DNA of 64,000 nucleotides from Devosia sp. (lineage in GTDB: Bacteria > Pseudomonadota > Alphaproteobacteria > Rhizobiales > Devosiaceae): positions 2,963,501 through 3,027,500 of the forward strand of contig NZ_CP075529.1 in the NCBI RefSeq assembly GCF_025809055.1, in the 5' to 3' direction. The notes below the pieces were generated by a model. The model did not search any database. It saw only the letters and a list, made by a program, of their open reading frames with translations, and was not told the origin of the DNA. Positions 53,308-62,819 of the stretch are shown here, piece by piece; the stretch's first letter is position 1; each line of letters starts with the position of its first letter. Made by a program: the position numbers and the translations under genes.

Positions 53308-53656
53308 CCGCCGTGTCCTGACATGCCTGTTCAGAGGTTCAATTCTAACGCGTAATAACCCGAACAGGTGTGCCGCACGCGCAATACTGACCCAAGTGTG
53401 AAAAAATAAGGTAAACCAACAGCTAACGCCAGTGCAACTTTGCATCACCCGGCCACAGTTCGCGATAGACTTGGCATGTCTTTGCGCCCGGGTGGCAAGA
53501 CTGGCACGGCGATTCGCTAAGGCTAGACCACCCGCAACAGGCTGGCATTTGCAACGATTTCATTGACGCTGTTATCGCCGGTTGCTAGAGCGCAGTAAAC
53601 GGTTTCTGTCCTGCCGCGCAGGAGATGCCGACCCGCCCATTCGAGGAGAAAACGAC
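53308..53656. other. Divergent intergenic region between bcsN and isomerase gene
   Basis: This 349-bp stretch is non-coding on both strands. It contains one clear plus-strand promoter candidate (53563-53591, listed separately) and, nearer bcsN, a more A/T-rich part (around 53396-53420) where the bcsN promoter is expected, although I cannot fix its -35 and -10. No repeat or RNA gene was recognised. Confidence 0.5.
53563..53591 (+). promoter_or_regulatory. Candidate promoter for sugar isomerase gene
   Basis: TTGACG (53563-53568) and TAGAGC (53586-53591) are spaced by 17 nt, and the gene starts 65 bp downstream. The -35 is a five-of-six match; the -10 is weaker. Confidence 0.45.
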
Positions 53657-54406
53657 ATGGTTGAACTGTCCTTCCAGCTCTATAGCGCGCGCAATGTTCC
53701 GTCCTGGCCCGACTTCTATGCCAAGCTGGCCGCGCTCGGTTATCGCCAGGTCGAGGGCTTTGGCGGGCTCTATGACGATGCCGCAGGCCTCGCGGCTCTT
53801 CTCAAGAACAATGGCCTCGCCATGCCGACCGGCCATTTCGGGCTCGATCAGCTCGAAGACCGCGACACGGCGCTCAAGGCTGCCGAAACCCTGGGGATGA
53901 AGAAGATCATCTGCCCCTTCATCATGCCCGACCAGGACAGCAAGGACGAGTCGCAATGGCTGGCGCTGGCCGAGAAGCTGGCAGGCTTTCACGACATCTA
54001 TTCTGCCGAAGGCTATGGCTTTGGCTGGCACAATCACCACTTCGAGTTTTTCCCGACCTCGACCGGCCGCACGCCAATGGAAGTGATCCTGGAAACGGCG
54101 CCGAAGATCGAGTGGGAATGCGACGTGGCCTGGGTGATTCGCGGCAAGGCCGATCCGGTGGCCTGGTTTGACCGCTATGGCGATCGCATCACCGCCGTTC
54201 ACGTCAAGGATATCGCCCCCGAGGGCGAGAATGCCGATGAAGACGGCTGGGCCGATGTCGGCCATGGCGTGGTCGGCTGGTCCGATCTGATCAAGACCGT
54301 GCAGCAGAAGACCAAGGCCCAGTATTTCGTGGCCGAGCACGACAAGCCATCGGACGAGGTGCGCTTTGCCACCCGCTCGATCGAAACCGCGAAAAGCTGG
54401 AACTAG
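53657..54406 (+). CDS. Sugar phosphate isomerase/epimerase, TIM-barrel
   Basis: A 249-aa xylose-isomerase-like TIM barrel (AP_endonuc_2 fold). Putative metal/acid residues are in VEGFGGL, GFGWHNHHFEFF, WECDVAWV, AVHVKD and FVAEHDKP. Family members isomerise or epimerise keto sugars or inositols; the substrate is unknown. GAGGAG precedes the ATG at 53657, and a longer frame upstream is not needed. It is convergent with the glycerate kinase and separated from it by a terminator hairpin. Confidence 0.85.
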   Translation: MVELSFQLYSARNVPSWPDFYAKLAALGYRQVEGFGGLYDDAAGLAALLKNNGLAMPTGHFGLDQLEDRDTALKAAETLGMKKIICPFIMPDQDSKDESQWLALAEKLAGFHDIYSAEGYGFGWHNHHFEFFPTSTGRTPMEVILETAPKIEWECDVAWVIRGKADPVAWFDRYGDRITAVHVKDIAPEGENADEDGWADVGHGVVGWSDLIKTVQQKTKAQYFVAEHDKPSDEVRFATRSIETAKSWN

Positions 54407-54452
54407 CCCACACGCAGGGCCCGCCCTGGCCTGATGGTGCCCACACAAATAT

Positions 54453-54484
54453 GCGGCCGTCCGGACTTCCGGGCGGCCGCTTTC
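54453..54484. terminator. Bidirectional terminator between isomerase and glycerate kinase
   Basis: A 12-bp stem GCGGCCGTCCGG / CCGGGCGGCCGC with 4-nt loop ACTT and one mismatch is followed by a short T-rich TTTCGTT. It lies between two convergent genes, so it can serve both. The T-run is short, making it intermediate in strength. Confidence 0.65.
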
Positions 54485-54486
54485 GT

Positions 54487-55764
54487 TCAGCCGAGCAGGA
54501 GCACCTGCAGGTCGGCCACATTGGTGCCGGTGGCGCCGGTCATCAGCAGGGCATTGGCGGCCTTTAGGGCGTGATAGGCATCGTTGTCAGCGAGGAAGGT
54601 CGCCGGATCGAGACCCTTGGCCGCAAGGGCCGGAACGGCGTGCGGATCGACCAGTCCACCGGCGGCATCGGTCGGGCCATCGCGGCCGTCGGTGCCGCCG
54701 GAAAGGAAAACCCAGGGCCGGGGGAGGGGGTGTTCGGAACACAGGGCAGCAAAGCGCAGGGCAAGCTCCTGATTGCGGCCGCCCTTGCCCTTGCCGGTCA
54801 CCCGCACGCTGGTCTCTCCACCCGCCAGGATCGCCACCCTCTTGCCATTTCCGGCGCGGCCTGCGGCGGCGTGAAAGGCTTCGGCCGCCGCCTGCACATC
54901 GCCCTCGAGCCAGCGGGACAGCACCATGGTGCCATAGCCGGCGGCGCCGGCCGCCGCTTCCATGGCCGAGAGGCTGATGCTGTTGGCGCCGACCAGAACA
55001 TTGTCGATGCCGGACGGCGCCGGGGCAGGCGCCATGGCAGCGCGCGCCTCAAGATGGGCACGCACCGGACGGGGGAGGCGATCGAGCAGGCCGAGCTCGC
55101 GGACGACCGCCAAAGCCGCGCCGGGCGCGGCGCTATCGGCAACGGTTGGGCCCGAGGCAATGATCGAAAGGTCGTCGCCAGGCACGTCGGACAGGATCAG
55201 GGCAAGGCCTTGCGCCGGGGCGATGGCGCGGGCCAGCCCGCCACCCTTGAGGCGCGACAGCGCCTTGCGCACGGTGTTCATGGCGACGATATCGGCGCCC
55301 GATTTCAGCAGCAGGTCGTTGGTCGCGATCTTGTCGGCAAGGCTGACGCCGGCAACCGGCGCCGGGAGCAGGGCCGAAGCGCCGCCCGAAATGAGGCACA
55401 GGACCATTTCGCCTGGCCCTGCAGCACCGGCGATCCGTTCGATTTCATTGGCGGCAGCCTCGCCCTTGTCGTCGGGCAGGGGGTGGGAGGCGCCCAAGAC
55501 CCTCGCACCGTCAACGGCCCGGACATTCTCGTAATTGGTAACGGCGAGCACCGCGCCGCGCCTGTTCGGTGCGACATGGTCGAGAGCCGCCTCCACCATG
55601 GGCAGGGCACCCTTGCCCGCGGCGATGATGTGGATGCGGCTAGCCGAAGACAGCTTGGCAGCGTGCCGGACGAGATAATCGGCCACCGCATGATGGGGAT
55701 CGGCCGCTTTGACACCCGCCATGAACAGCGCCGAAGCGTCGGCTTTCATGTGCTCCAAGTCCAT
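54487..55764 (-). CDS. Glycerate 2-kinase (MOFRL family)
   Basis: A 425-aa kinase of the GckA/TtuD type that phosphorylates D-glycerate at the 2 position. HIIAAGKGALPMVEAALD, CLISGGASALLPAPVAGVSLADKIATNDLLLKSGADI, NTVRKALSRLKGGGLA, and the MOFRL domain GGETSVRVTGKGKGGRNQELALRFA to FLSGGTDGRDGPTDAAGG are diagnostic. GGAGG precedes ATG 55764; an upstream in-frame ATG exists. It may channel glycerate or hydroxypyruvate derivatives. Its neighbours do not identify a specific source. Confidence 0.92.
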   Translation of the reverse strand: MDLEHMKADASALFMAGVKAADPHHAVADYLVRHAAKLSSASRIHIIAAGKGALPMVEAALDHVAPNRRGAVLAVTNYENVRAVDGARVLGASHPLPDDKGEAAANEIERIAGAAGPGEMVLCLISGGASALLPAPVAGVSLADKIATNDLLLKSGADIVAMNTVRKALSRLKGGGLARAIAPAQGLALILSDVPGDDLSIIASGPTVADSAAPGAALAVVRELGLLDRLPRPVRAHLEARAAMAPAPAPSGIDNVLVGANSISLSAMEAAAGAAGYGTMVLSRWLEGDVQAAAEAFHAAAGRAGNGKRVAILAGGETSVRVTGKGKGGRNQELALRFAALCSEHPLPRPWVFLSGGTDGRDGPTDAAGGLVDPHAVPALAAKGLDPATFLADNDAYHALKAANALLMTGATGTNVADLQVLLLG

Positions 55765-55850
55765 GGTTCCGGCCTCCATTTCCCTGGAAGCGGGTATGCA
55801 TGGTCCGGCCGGGGATGAAAAGCCCAAACCCGGACAATGCGTCCACAGGC

Positions 55851-56543
55851 CTATTCCCAGGTGTCCAGCATCGAGGCGGCCACGAAATCGAGGTGGCGGG
55901 CCATGGCGGCGCGTGCGGCCTCCGCATTGCCACTGACCACGGCGGCCACGATGGCCTCGTGATCGGCCAGGATGTGTTCGCGTGTGTCCCCGATATCGGA
56001 GAGGTGCTGGTGAAAACGGGTGTCCACTTCACCCCGGCGCGAGGTCCACAAGGAATCGAGGGTTTCCCGCAGCACCGCATTGCCGCAGGCGTCGGCCAGG
56101 GTCATGTGCAGAGTGCGATCGCTTTCCGAGGACCATTCCCCGGCCGCGGTTTCGGCGCGCATCCGGCGCAGGGTTTCGGCCAGACGCACCGTGCCTTCCG
56201 GCGACATCTGCTGGCTGGCCAGCGCCGCAGCTTCCGGCTCGAGCAGGCGCCGCACGGCCATGATTTCGAGCGGCGAAGGGCTGAGCTCGGGCAGGCTGAC
56301 CGCGCCGCCCATGCGCTCGCGCACAAAGGCCCCGACGCCGACGCGGACCTCGACGAGCCCGGCCACTTCCAGCGCAATCAGCGCCTCGCGCACCGTGGGT
56401 CTTGAAACCCCCAGATTATTGGCGAGATCGCGTTCGGAGGGCAGTTGATGGCCGGGCGCGACGGCGCCGCCGAGGATCTGATCGCGGATCTGATCGGCAA
56501 TCTGAATATAGAGTTTTCGGTTCGAGACGGCCTGCAGCTTCAT
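55851..56543 (-). CDS. GntR/FadR-family transcriptional regulator
   Basis: A 230-aa regulator with N-terminal winged HTH (QIADQIRDQILGGAVAPGHQLPSERDLANNLGVSRPTVREALIALEVAGLVEVRVGVGAFV) and C-terminal FCD domain with conserved His/Asp metal residues (DRTLHMTLADACGN, REHILADHEAIVAAVVSGNAEAARAAMARHLDF). The glycerate kinase lies 86 bp downstream on the same strand; the CUT2 importer diverges from it. A TGGTC/GACCA palindrome in the divergent gap fits the FadR-type operator. The effector is probably an acidic sugar metabolite. Confidence 0.9.
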   Translation of the reverse strand: MKLQAVSNRKLYIQIADQIRDQILGGAVAPGHQLPSERDLANNLGVSRPTVREALIALEVAGLVEVRVGVGAFVRERMGGAVSLPELSPSPLEIMAVRRLLEPEAAALASQQMSPEGTVRLAETLRRMRAETAAGEWSSESDRTLHMTLADACGNAVLRETLDSLWTSRRGEVDTRFHQHLSDIGDTREHILADHEAIVAAVVSGNAEAARAAMARHLDFVAASMLDTWE

Positions 56544-56590
56544 TGCCCCTCCATGACTCTCTCATAGCGCTGCCGATGTCGCCTGTCCAC

Positions 56591-56601
56591 TGGTCAGACC
56601 A
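56591..56601. promoter_or_regulatory. Candidate GntR operator
   Basis: The perfect palindrome TGGTC-A-GACCA lies in the 137-bp gap between the divergent GntR gene and the importer ATPase. FCD-type GntR proteins usually bind TNGTNNNACNA-like sites, which this matches. TTGACA at 56603-56608 lies directly next to it and could be the -35 of the importer operon. Confidence 0.55.
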
Positions 56602-56680
56602 CTTGACAGCCTGGCAGATATCGTCTTTCCTCCGAGCCCAGTAAGCACCTGCGGCACAAGCAGGGCTGCGGGAGGACAGC

Positions 56681-58231
<1,551 letters not shown>

Positions 58232-58285
58232 TCTTGCGCCGATCTTGCAGTCGACACCCTCCTCTTTGTGGGGAGGGGATAGTTT

Positions 58286-58341
58286 AGCCCCGAGATCGGG
58301 GCTCTCTCACCCCCTCCCAGCCTCCCCCTTCAAGGGGGAGG
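58286..58341. repeat. Palindromic repeats between importer ATPase and permease
   Basis: AGCCCCGA / TCGGGGCT (58286-58303, 2-nt loop) and CCTCCCCCTT / AAGGGGGAGG (58321-58341, 1-nt loop) are perfect stems in the 173-bp gap between the ATPase and permease genes. The second is the same element type as in the CUT1 operon at 41202-41222. Confidence 0.8.
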
Positions 58342-58404
58342 TGCCGTCTGGTGATTGTGACGGTCATCCTGCTCCACACCCGACAAGCACGCCGGAGAAA
58401 ACTC

Positions 58405-59400
58405 ATGACTGACACCGCCGTCGCCCCAGCCAAGCCGGGCATTCGCATTTCCGGCGCCTTTCACCGGCTCCTGGCCTTTTCCGGGCTGATCGCGCTGGTC
58501 GTGGTGTTCTCGCTGGCTTCGCCCAATTTCATGCAGACCCAGAACATCCTGGCCATCCTGCAGGCGACTTCGGTCAATGGCGTGCTGGCGATCGCCGCGA
58601 CCCTGGTCATCATCACCGGCGGGATTGATCTGTCGGTCGGGACGCTGATGACCTTTTGCGCCGTCATTACCGGCGTCGTCCTGACTTTTCTGGGCATGCC
58701 GCTGCCGCTGGGCATTGCCGCCGCGATCCTGGCGGGCATGACCTGCGGCCTGATCTCGGGCTTCATCGTCGCCAAGCTCAAGGTGCCGCCCTTCATCGCC
58801 ACCCTGGGCATGATGCTGATCCTCAAGGGCCTGTCTCTGGTCATTTCCGGCACCAAGCCGATCTATTTCAACAATACGCCCGGCTTCACGCAGATTTCCC
58901 AGGGCTCGATCGTCGGCGCCGTCATTCCGGCCCTGCCCATTCCCAATGGCGTCTTGATCCTGTTCGGCGTGGCGGCTCTCGCGGCCTTCGTGCTCGGCAA
59001 GACGGCTCTGGGCCGCTACACCTTTGCGCTCGGTTCCAATGAAGAGGCCGTGCGCCTTTCGGGCGTCAATGTCGATGGCTGGAAGATCGCCGTCTATGCC
59101 ACGGCCGGCGCCATCTGCGGCGTAGCCGGCCTGCTCATCGCCAGCCGTCTCAATTCGGCCCAGCCGGCACTGGGGCAAGGCTATGAACTCGACGCCATCG
59201 CGGCGGTGGTCATCGGCGGCACCTCGTTGTCGGGTGGCCGCGGCACTGTGCTCGGCACGCTGATCGGCGCGCTCATCATTTCCGTGCTGGCCAATGGCCT
59301 GCGCATCCTATCGGTGGCCCAGGAATGGCAGACGGTCGTGACCGGCACCATCATCATCCTGGCCGTCTATGCCGACATACTGCGGCGCCGCACCCTTTAG
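58405..59400 (+). CDS. Sugar ABC transporter permease (RbsC-type)
   Basis: A 331-aa CUT2 permease with about eight to ten helices. LAIAATLVIITGGIDLSVGTLMTF is the RbsC signature, and LGKTALGRYTFALGSNEEAVRLSGVNVD and ELDAIAAVVIGGTSLSGGRGTVLGTLIGALIISVLANGL follow. ATG 58405 is preceded by CCGGAG; the upstream part of the open frame lacks homology. It is followed by the binding protein gene. Confidence 0.92.
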   Translation: MTDTAVAPAKPGIRISGAFHRLLAFSGLIALVVVFSLASPNFMQTQNILAILQATSVNGVLAIAATLVIITGGIDLSVGTLMTFCAVITGVVLTFLGMPLPLGIAAAILAGMTCGLISGFIVAKLKVPPFIATLGMMLILKGLSLVISGTKPIYFNNTPGFTQISQGSIVGAVIPALPIPNGVLILFGVAALAAFVLGKTALGRYTFALGSNEEAVRLSGVNVDGWKIAVYATAGAICGVAGLLIASRLNSAQPALGQGYELDAIAAVVIGGTSLSGGRGTVLGTLIGALIISVLANGLRILSVAQEWQTVVTGTIIILAVYADILRRRTL

Positions 59401-59484
59401 GCACCGAACCCAACCGCGCCCACCGCGCCAAAAAGAAGAAGAACAATGCCAACTCCATTCAAAGCAGCATCCGGGAGGAAAACC

Positions 59485-60429
59485 ATGCTCAACCGCCGCA
59501 CCCTGCTCGGCGCCCTCAGCGCCATCGCCATGCTCGCCGCAAGCGGCCCCGCCATGGCGCAGGACAACTACGATATCGCCCTGATTTCCAAGGGCTTCCA
59601 GCACCAGTTCTGGCAGGCCGTGAAGGCCGGTGCCGACCAGGCCGCCGCCGACCTCGGTGTCACCGTGACCTTTGAAGGTCCGGAAACCGAAAGCCAGGTC
59701 GACCGCCAGATGGACATGCTGGCCGCAGCCCTCTCGCGTGGTCCCGACGCCATCGGCTTTGCCGCGCTCGACAGTCAGGCCGCCATCCCCCTGCTGCAGC
59801 AGGCCAAGGATGCGGGTATCCCGGTCATCGCCTTCGACTCCGGCGTCGACAGCGACATTCCGCTCTCGACGGCAACCACCGATAACGTTGCGGCGGCCGC
59901 GCTCGCTGCCGACGTGATGGCCGAACTGATCGGCGGCGAAGGCAAGGTCGCCATTGTCGCGCATGACCAGACCAGCCGCACCGGCATCGACCGCGTCGAC
60001 GGGTTCTCCAACCGCATCAAGGAAGCCTATCCCAATATCGAGATCGTCTCGGTGCAGTATGGGGCTGGCGACCAATTGCAGTCGACCGAGATCACCAAGT
60101 CGATCCTGCTGGCCAATCCGGACCTCAAGGGCATTTTCGGTGCCAATGAAGGGTCGGCCCTGGGCGTTGCCAATGGCAAGCAGGAACTGGGCAGCGATAT
60201 CGTCGTCATCGGCTACGATTCCGGCGCCGCCCAGAAGGCCTTCATCGAAAGCGGCGTGATGAACGGCGCGATCACCCAGAACCCGGTGGGCATCGGCTAC
60301 CAGACCGTGCAGGCTGCAGTCAGCGCGCTCAAGGGCGAAACCCTGCCGCCGGTCATCGACACCGGGTTCTTCTACTACGACAAGGACAACATGGCCGATC
60401 CCGAAATCGCGGCCGTGCTGTACGACTAA
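59485..60429 (+). CDS. Sugar ABC transporter substrate-binding protein (RbsB-type)
   Basis: A 314-aa periplasmic binding protein. The signal peptide is about residues 1-25 (LNRRTLLGALSAIAMLAASG to PAMAQ). DIALISKGFQHQFWQAVKAGADQAAADLGVTVTFEGPETESQVDRQMDMLAAALSRGPDAIGFAALD is the type 1 PBP pattern. FDSGVDSDIPLSTATTDN and IFGANEGSALGVANGKQELG follow. Ligand inferred from the following L-fuconate genes: possibly L-fucose or a related 6-deoxy sugar. Confidence 0.92.
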   Translation: MLNRRTLLGALSAIAMLAASGPAMAQDNYDIALISKGFQHQFWQAVKAGADQAAADLGVTVTFEGPETESQVDRQMDMLAAALSRGPDAIGFAALDSQAAIPLLQQAKDAGIPVIAFDSGVDSDIPLSTATTDNVAAAALAADVMAELIGGEGKVAIVAHDQTSRTGIDRVDGFSNRIKEAYPNIEIVSVQYGAGDQLQSTEITKSILLANPDLKGIFGANEGSALGVANGKQELGSDIVVIGYDSGAAQKAFIESGVMNGAITQNPVGIGYQTVQAAVSALKGETLPPVIDTGFFYYDKDNMADPEIAAVLYD

Positions 60430-60448
60430 GACCCACTGGCTCGGATCA

Positions 60449-60572
60449 CCTCTCCCCTGAGGGGAGAGGTCGATGCGCAGCATCGGGTGAGGGGTTCAGT
60501 GCCGCATATCGCGCAGTGGCTCCAACGGGCCCTGAACCCCTCACCCCCACCCTCTCCCCTCAGGGGAGAGGG
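60449..60572. repeat. Nested palindromic repeats after RbsB-type gene
   Basis: Two related stems CCTCTCCCCT / AGGGGAGAGG (60449-60469 and inside 60550-60572) flank a 15-bp inverted repeat GGGTGAGGGGTTCAG (60485-60499) with its complement at 60532-60546. All are perfect or nearly so. They fill the 171-bp gap before the dehydrogenase gene. Confidence 0.85.
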
Positions 60573-60600
60573 AGTCCTAGACCCGGATTCGGAACAAGCA

Positions 60601-61332
60601 ATGGCTGATCTCACAGGAAAGATCGTTCTCATCACCGCTGCCGCCCAGGGCATCGGCAGGGCCTCGGCCGAGGCCTTTGCCAGGGCGGGTGCCAGGGTGA
60701 TCGCGACCGATATCAATGCGGAGCGGCTCGGCGACCTTTCCGGCACGCCGGGGGTGACGACGCGGGTTCTCGACGTGCTGTCGGATACTGAGGTGAACCG
60801 GGCCGTTGCCGAGATCGGCCATATCGATGTGCTCTTCAACTGCGCCGGCGTGGTGCATTCCGGCACCGTGCTGGAGATGAGCGACAGGGACCTCGACTTC
60901 GCGCTCGACCTCAATGTGAAGGCGCAGATCCGCACCATCAGAGCCGTGCTGCCGCAGATGATGGCGCGCAAGGATGGCGCCATCATCAACATGGCAACGG
61001 TGGCCTCATCGGTGAAGGGCGTGCCCAACCGGGCGGCCTATTCGATTTCCAAGGCGGCGGTGATCGGGCTGACCAAGTCGGTGGCATCGGATTTTGTCAC
61101 CAGCAATATCCGTATCAACGCCATCTGTCCGGGCACGGTGGAAAGCCCGAGCCTGCACGAGCGCTGGCACGCCACTGGCGATTTCGAGGGCGCAAGAAAG
61201 GCCTTCATCGCCCGCCAGCCCATCGGCCGCATCGCGCGGCCGGACGAGGTTGCGGACCTGGCGGTCTATCTGGCCGGCGCGACCTATACGACAGGGCAGA
61301 TCCACGTCATCGACGGCGGCTGGACGGGATAG
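60601..61332 (+). CDS. SDR oxidoreductase, 2-keto-3-deoxy-L-fuconate dehydrogenase-like
   Basis: A 243-aa short-chain dehydrogenase. The NAD-binding motif is ITAAAQGIGRASAEAFA with the acidic VIATDI strand (NAD preference). NCAGVVHSGTVLEMSDRDLDF, the catalytic Ser in ATVASSVKGVP, YSISKAAVIGLTKSVASDF (YxxxK) and ICPGTVESPSLHERW match the DHRS6/KDF dehydrogenase group. It starts after a repeat cluster and precedes L-fuconate dehydratase, which supports a role in oxidising 2-keto-3-deoxy-L-fuconate. Confidence 0.88.
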   Translation: MADLTGKIVLITAAAQGIGRASAEAFARAGARVIATDINAERLGDLSGTPGVTTRVLDVLSDTEVNRAVAEIGHIDVLFNCAGVVHSGTVLEMSDRDLDFALDLNVKAQIRTIRAVLPQMMARKDGAIINMATVASSVKGVPNRAAYSISKAAVIGLTKSVASDFVTSNIRINAICPGTVESPSLHERWHATGDFEGARKAFIARQPIGRIARPDEVADLAVYLAGATYTTGQIHVIDGGWTG

Positions 61333-61348
61333 GGCTTCCGTCGCACGA

Positions 61349-61428
61349 CCTCGTCCTTCGACAGGCTCAGGATGAGGTCTACTGAGATTTTTGAGCAGAC
61401 CTCATGGTGAGCTTGTCGAACCACGAGG
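61349..61428. repeat. Extragenic inverted repeat between SDR and fuconate dehydratase
   Basis: Two 32-nt arms (61349-61380 and 61397-61428) are imperfect complements with 27 of 32 matches; cores read TTCGACAGGCTCAGGATGAG and CTCATGGTGAGCTTGTCGAA. The loop is 16 nt. This intergenic repeat type is common in alphaproteobacteria and is not a terminator. Confidence 0.85.
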
Positions 61429-61447
61429 TCGGGGCACCGAGTACACA

Positions 61448-62722
61448 ATGACCAGGATCACCTCCCTTTCCACCCACGACCTCCGGTTTCCCACCTCGGC
61501 CTCGCTCGACGGGTCGGATGCGATGAACCCCGATCCGGATTATTCGGCTGCCTATGTGGTTCTGGGCACCGACGGTGCGCATGAGGGGCACGGGATGACC
61601 TTCACCATCGGGCGCGGCAATGAAGTGGTGGTGGCGGCCATCCGGGCGCTCGAAAGCCGTGTGATCGGCCTGGAGCTGGACTGGATCGCCGAAAATCCCG
61701 GCCGCTTCTGGCGCCATGTCACCGGCGACAGCCAGCTGCGCTGGATCGGCCCCGATAAGGGCGCCATGCATCTGGCAACCGGGGCCGTGGTCAACGCGGT
61801 CTGGGACCTGCTCGCCAAGGCGGCCAACAAGCCTGTCTGGCGCTATGTCGCCGACATGAGCCCGGAACAGCTTGTCTCCATTGTCGACTTCCGCTACCTG
61901 ACCGACGCCATTACACCGGACGAGGCCCTCAGCATTTTCCGCAAGGCGGAGGCCGGCAAGGCCGAGCGCATCGCCACTTTGGAGGCCGAGGGCTACAAAT
62001 GCTACACCACATCCGCGGGTTGGCTGGGCTATTCCAATGAGAAGCTGACGCGGCTGGCGACAGAGGCAGTCGAAGCCGGTTTCAGCCATATCAAGATGAA
62101 GGTCGGCCGCGACCTCGATGACGATATCCGCCGGCTCGAAATCGTCCGCGCCATCATGGGGCCGGATCGCTATCTGATGATCGATGCCAACCAGGTCTGG
62201 GAAGTCGGCCAGGCTATCGACTGGGTCGGGGCCCTGAGCCGGTTCAACCCCTATTTCATCGAAGAGCCGACCAGCCCGGACGATGTTTCGGGGCATCGCG
62301 CCATCCGCCAGGCCATTTCCCCCGTGAAAGTGGCAACAGGGGAGATGTGCCAGAACCGCATCCTGTTCAAGCAGTTCATCAAGGACGAGGCCATCGACAT
62401 CGTCCAGATCGACGCCTGCCGTATCGGTGGGCTCAACGAGGTGCTGAGCGTGCTGCTGATGGCGGCCAAATACGGCAAGCCGGTCTGGCCACATGCGGGC
62501 GGCGTGGGCCTGTGCGAATATGTGCAGCATCTCTCGATGATCGACTATCTGGTGGTGTCCGGATCCAAGGAGGGACGGGTGATCGAATATGTCGACCACC
62601 TGCATGAACACTTCATCGATCCCTGCGTGATCCGCAACGCCGCCTATATGCCGCCCAGCCTGCCGGGCTTCTCCATCGAGATGAAGCCGGAGTCCATCCG
62701 CGACAACACGTTTGCCGGTTAG
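61448..62722 (+). CDS. L-fuconate dehydratase (enolase superfamily)
   Basis: A 424-aa mandelate-racemase-like dehydratase. L-fuconate is converted to 2-keto-3-deoxy-L-fuconate. Hallmarks are TTSAGWLGYSNEKL, the catalytic base HIKMKVG, metal ligands in MIDANQVW, FIEEPTSPDDVSGH and VATGEMCQNR, and the acid His in VWPHAGGVGLCEYVQHL. Length is slightly short of the usual 435-440. ATG 61448 is chosen; the longer frame covers the repeat. Its stop codon lies inside a 41-bp palindrome. Together with the SDR and the CUT2 importer it suggests L-fucose catabolism. Confidence 0.92.
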   Translation: MTRITSLSTHDLRFPTSASLDGSDAMNPDPDYSAAYVVLGTDGAHEGHGMTFTIGRGNEVVVAAIRALESRVIGLELDWIAENPGRFWRHVTGDSQLRWIGPDKGAMHLATGAVVNAVWDLLAKAANKPVWRYVADMSPEQLVSIVDFRYLTDAITPDEALSIFRKAEAGKAERIATLEAEGYKCYTTSAGWLGYSNEKLTRLATEAVEAGFSHIKMKVGRDLDDDIRRLEIVRAIMGPDRYLMIDANQVWEVGQAIDWVGALSRFNPYFIEEPTSPDDVSGHRAIRQAISPVKVATGEMCQNRILFKQFIKDEAIDIVQIDACRIGGLNEVLSVLLMAAKYGKPVWPHAGGVGLCEYVQHLSMIDYLVVSGSKEGRVIEYVDHLHEHFIDPCVIRNAAYMPPSLPGFSIEMKPESIRDNTFAG

Positions 62723-62759
62723 AGCTGTCGTTCTGATTGAATCAGAACGACAGCTCTAA
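62719..62759. repeat. 41-bp perfect palindrome over fuconate dehydratase stop
   Basis: Two 20-nt arms (62719-62738 and 62740-62759) are exact complements around a single G; the left arm reads TTAGAGCTGTCGTTCTGATT. The TAG stop codon of the dehydratase is inside the left arm. No T-run follows. It is part of a repeat block with the next hairpin. Confidence 0.9.
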
Positions 62760-62786
62760 CTCTTTATTCGGTCGCGCTTTCGAACC

Positions 62787-62809
62787 AGAAAAGTGGTGTC
62801 CACTTTTCT
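62787..62809. repeat. REP-like hairpin before DeoR gene
   Basis: A perfect inverted repeat AGAAAAGTGG, TGT, CCACTTTTCT in the gap between two convergent genes. It is followed by GAAAACGCTCTAA, a tail shared by a repeat family in many Hyphomicrobiales genomes. It may form one mobile-type element with the 41-bp palindrome. Confidence 0.75.
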
Positions 62810-62819
62810 TGAAAACGCT

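Noticed and set aside
50932..53355. An 807-aa plus-strand open frame
   Set aside because: It lies antisense to bcsA and bcsN. The composition is low-complexity and no start signal or motif is seen.
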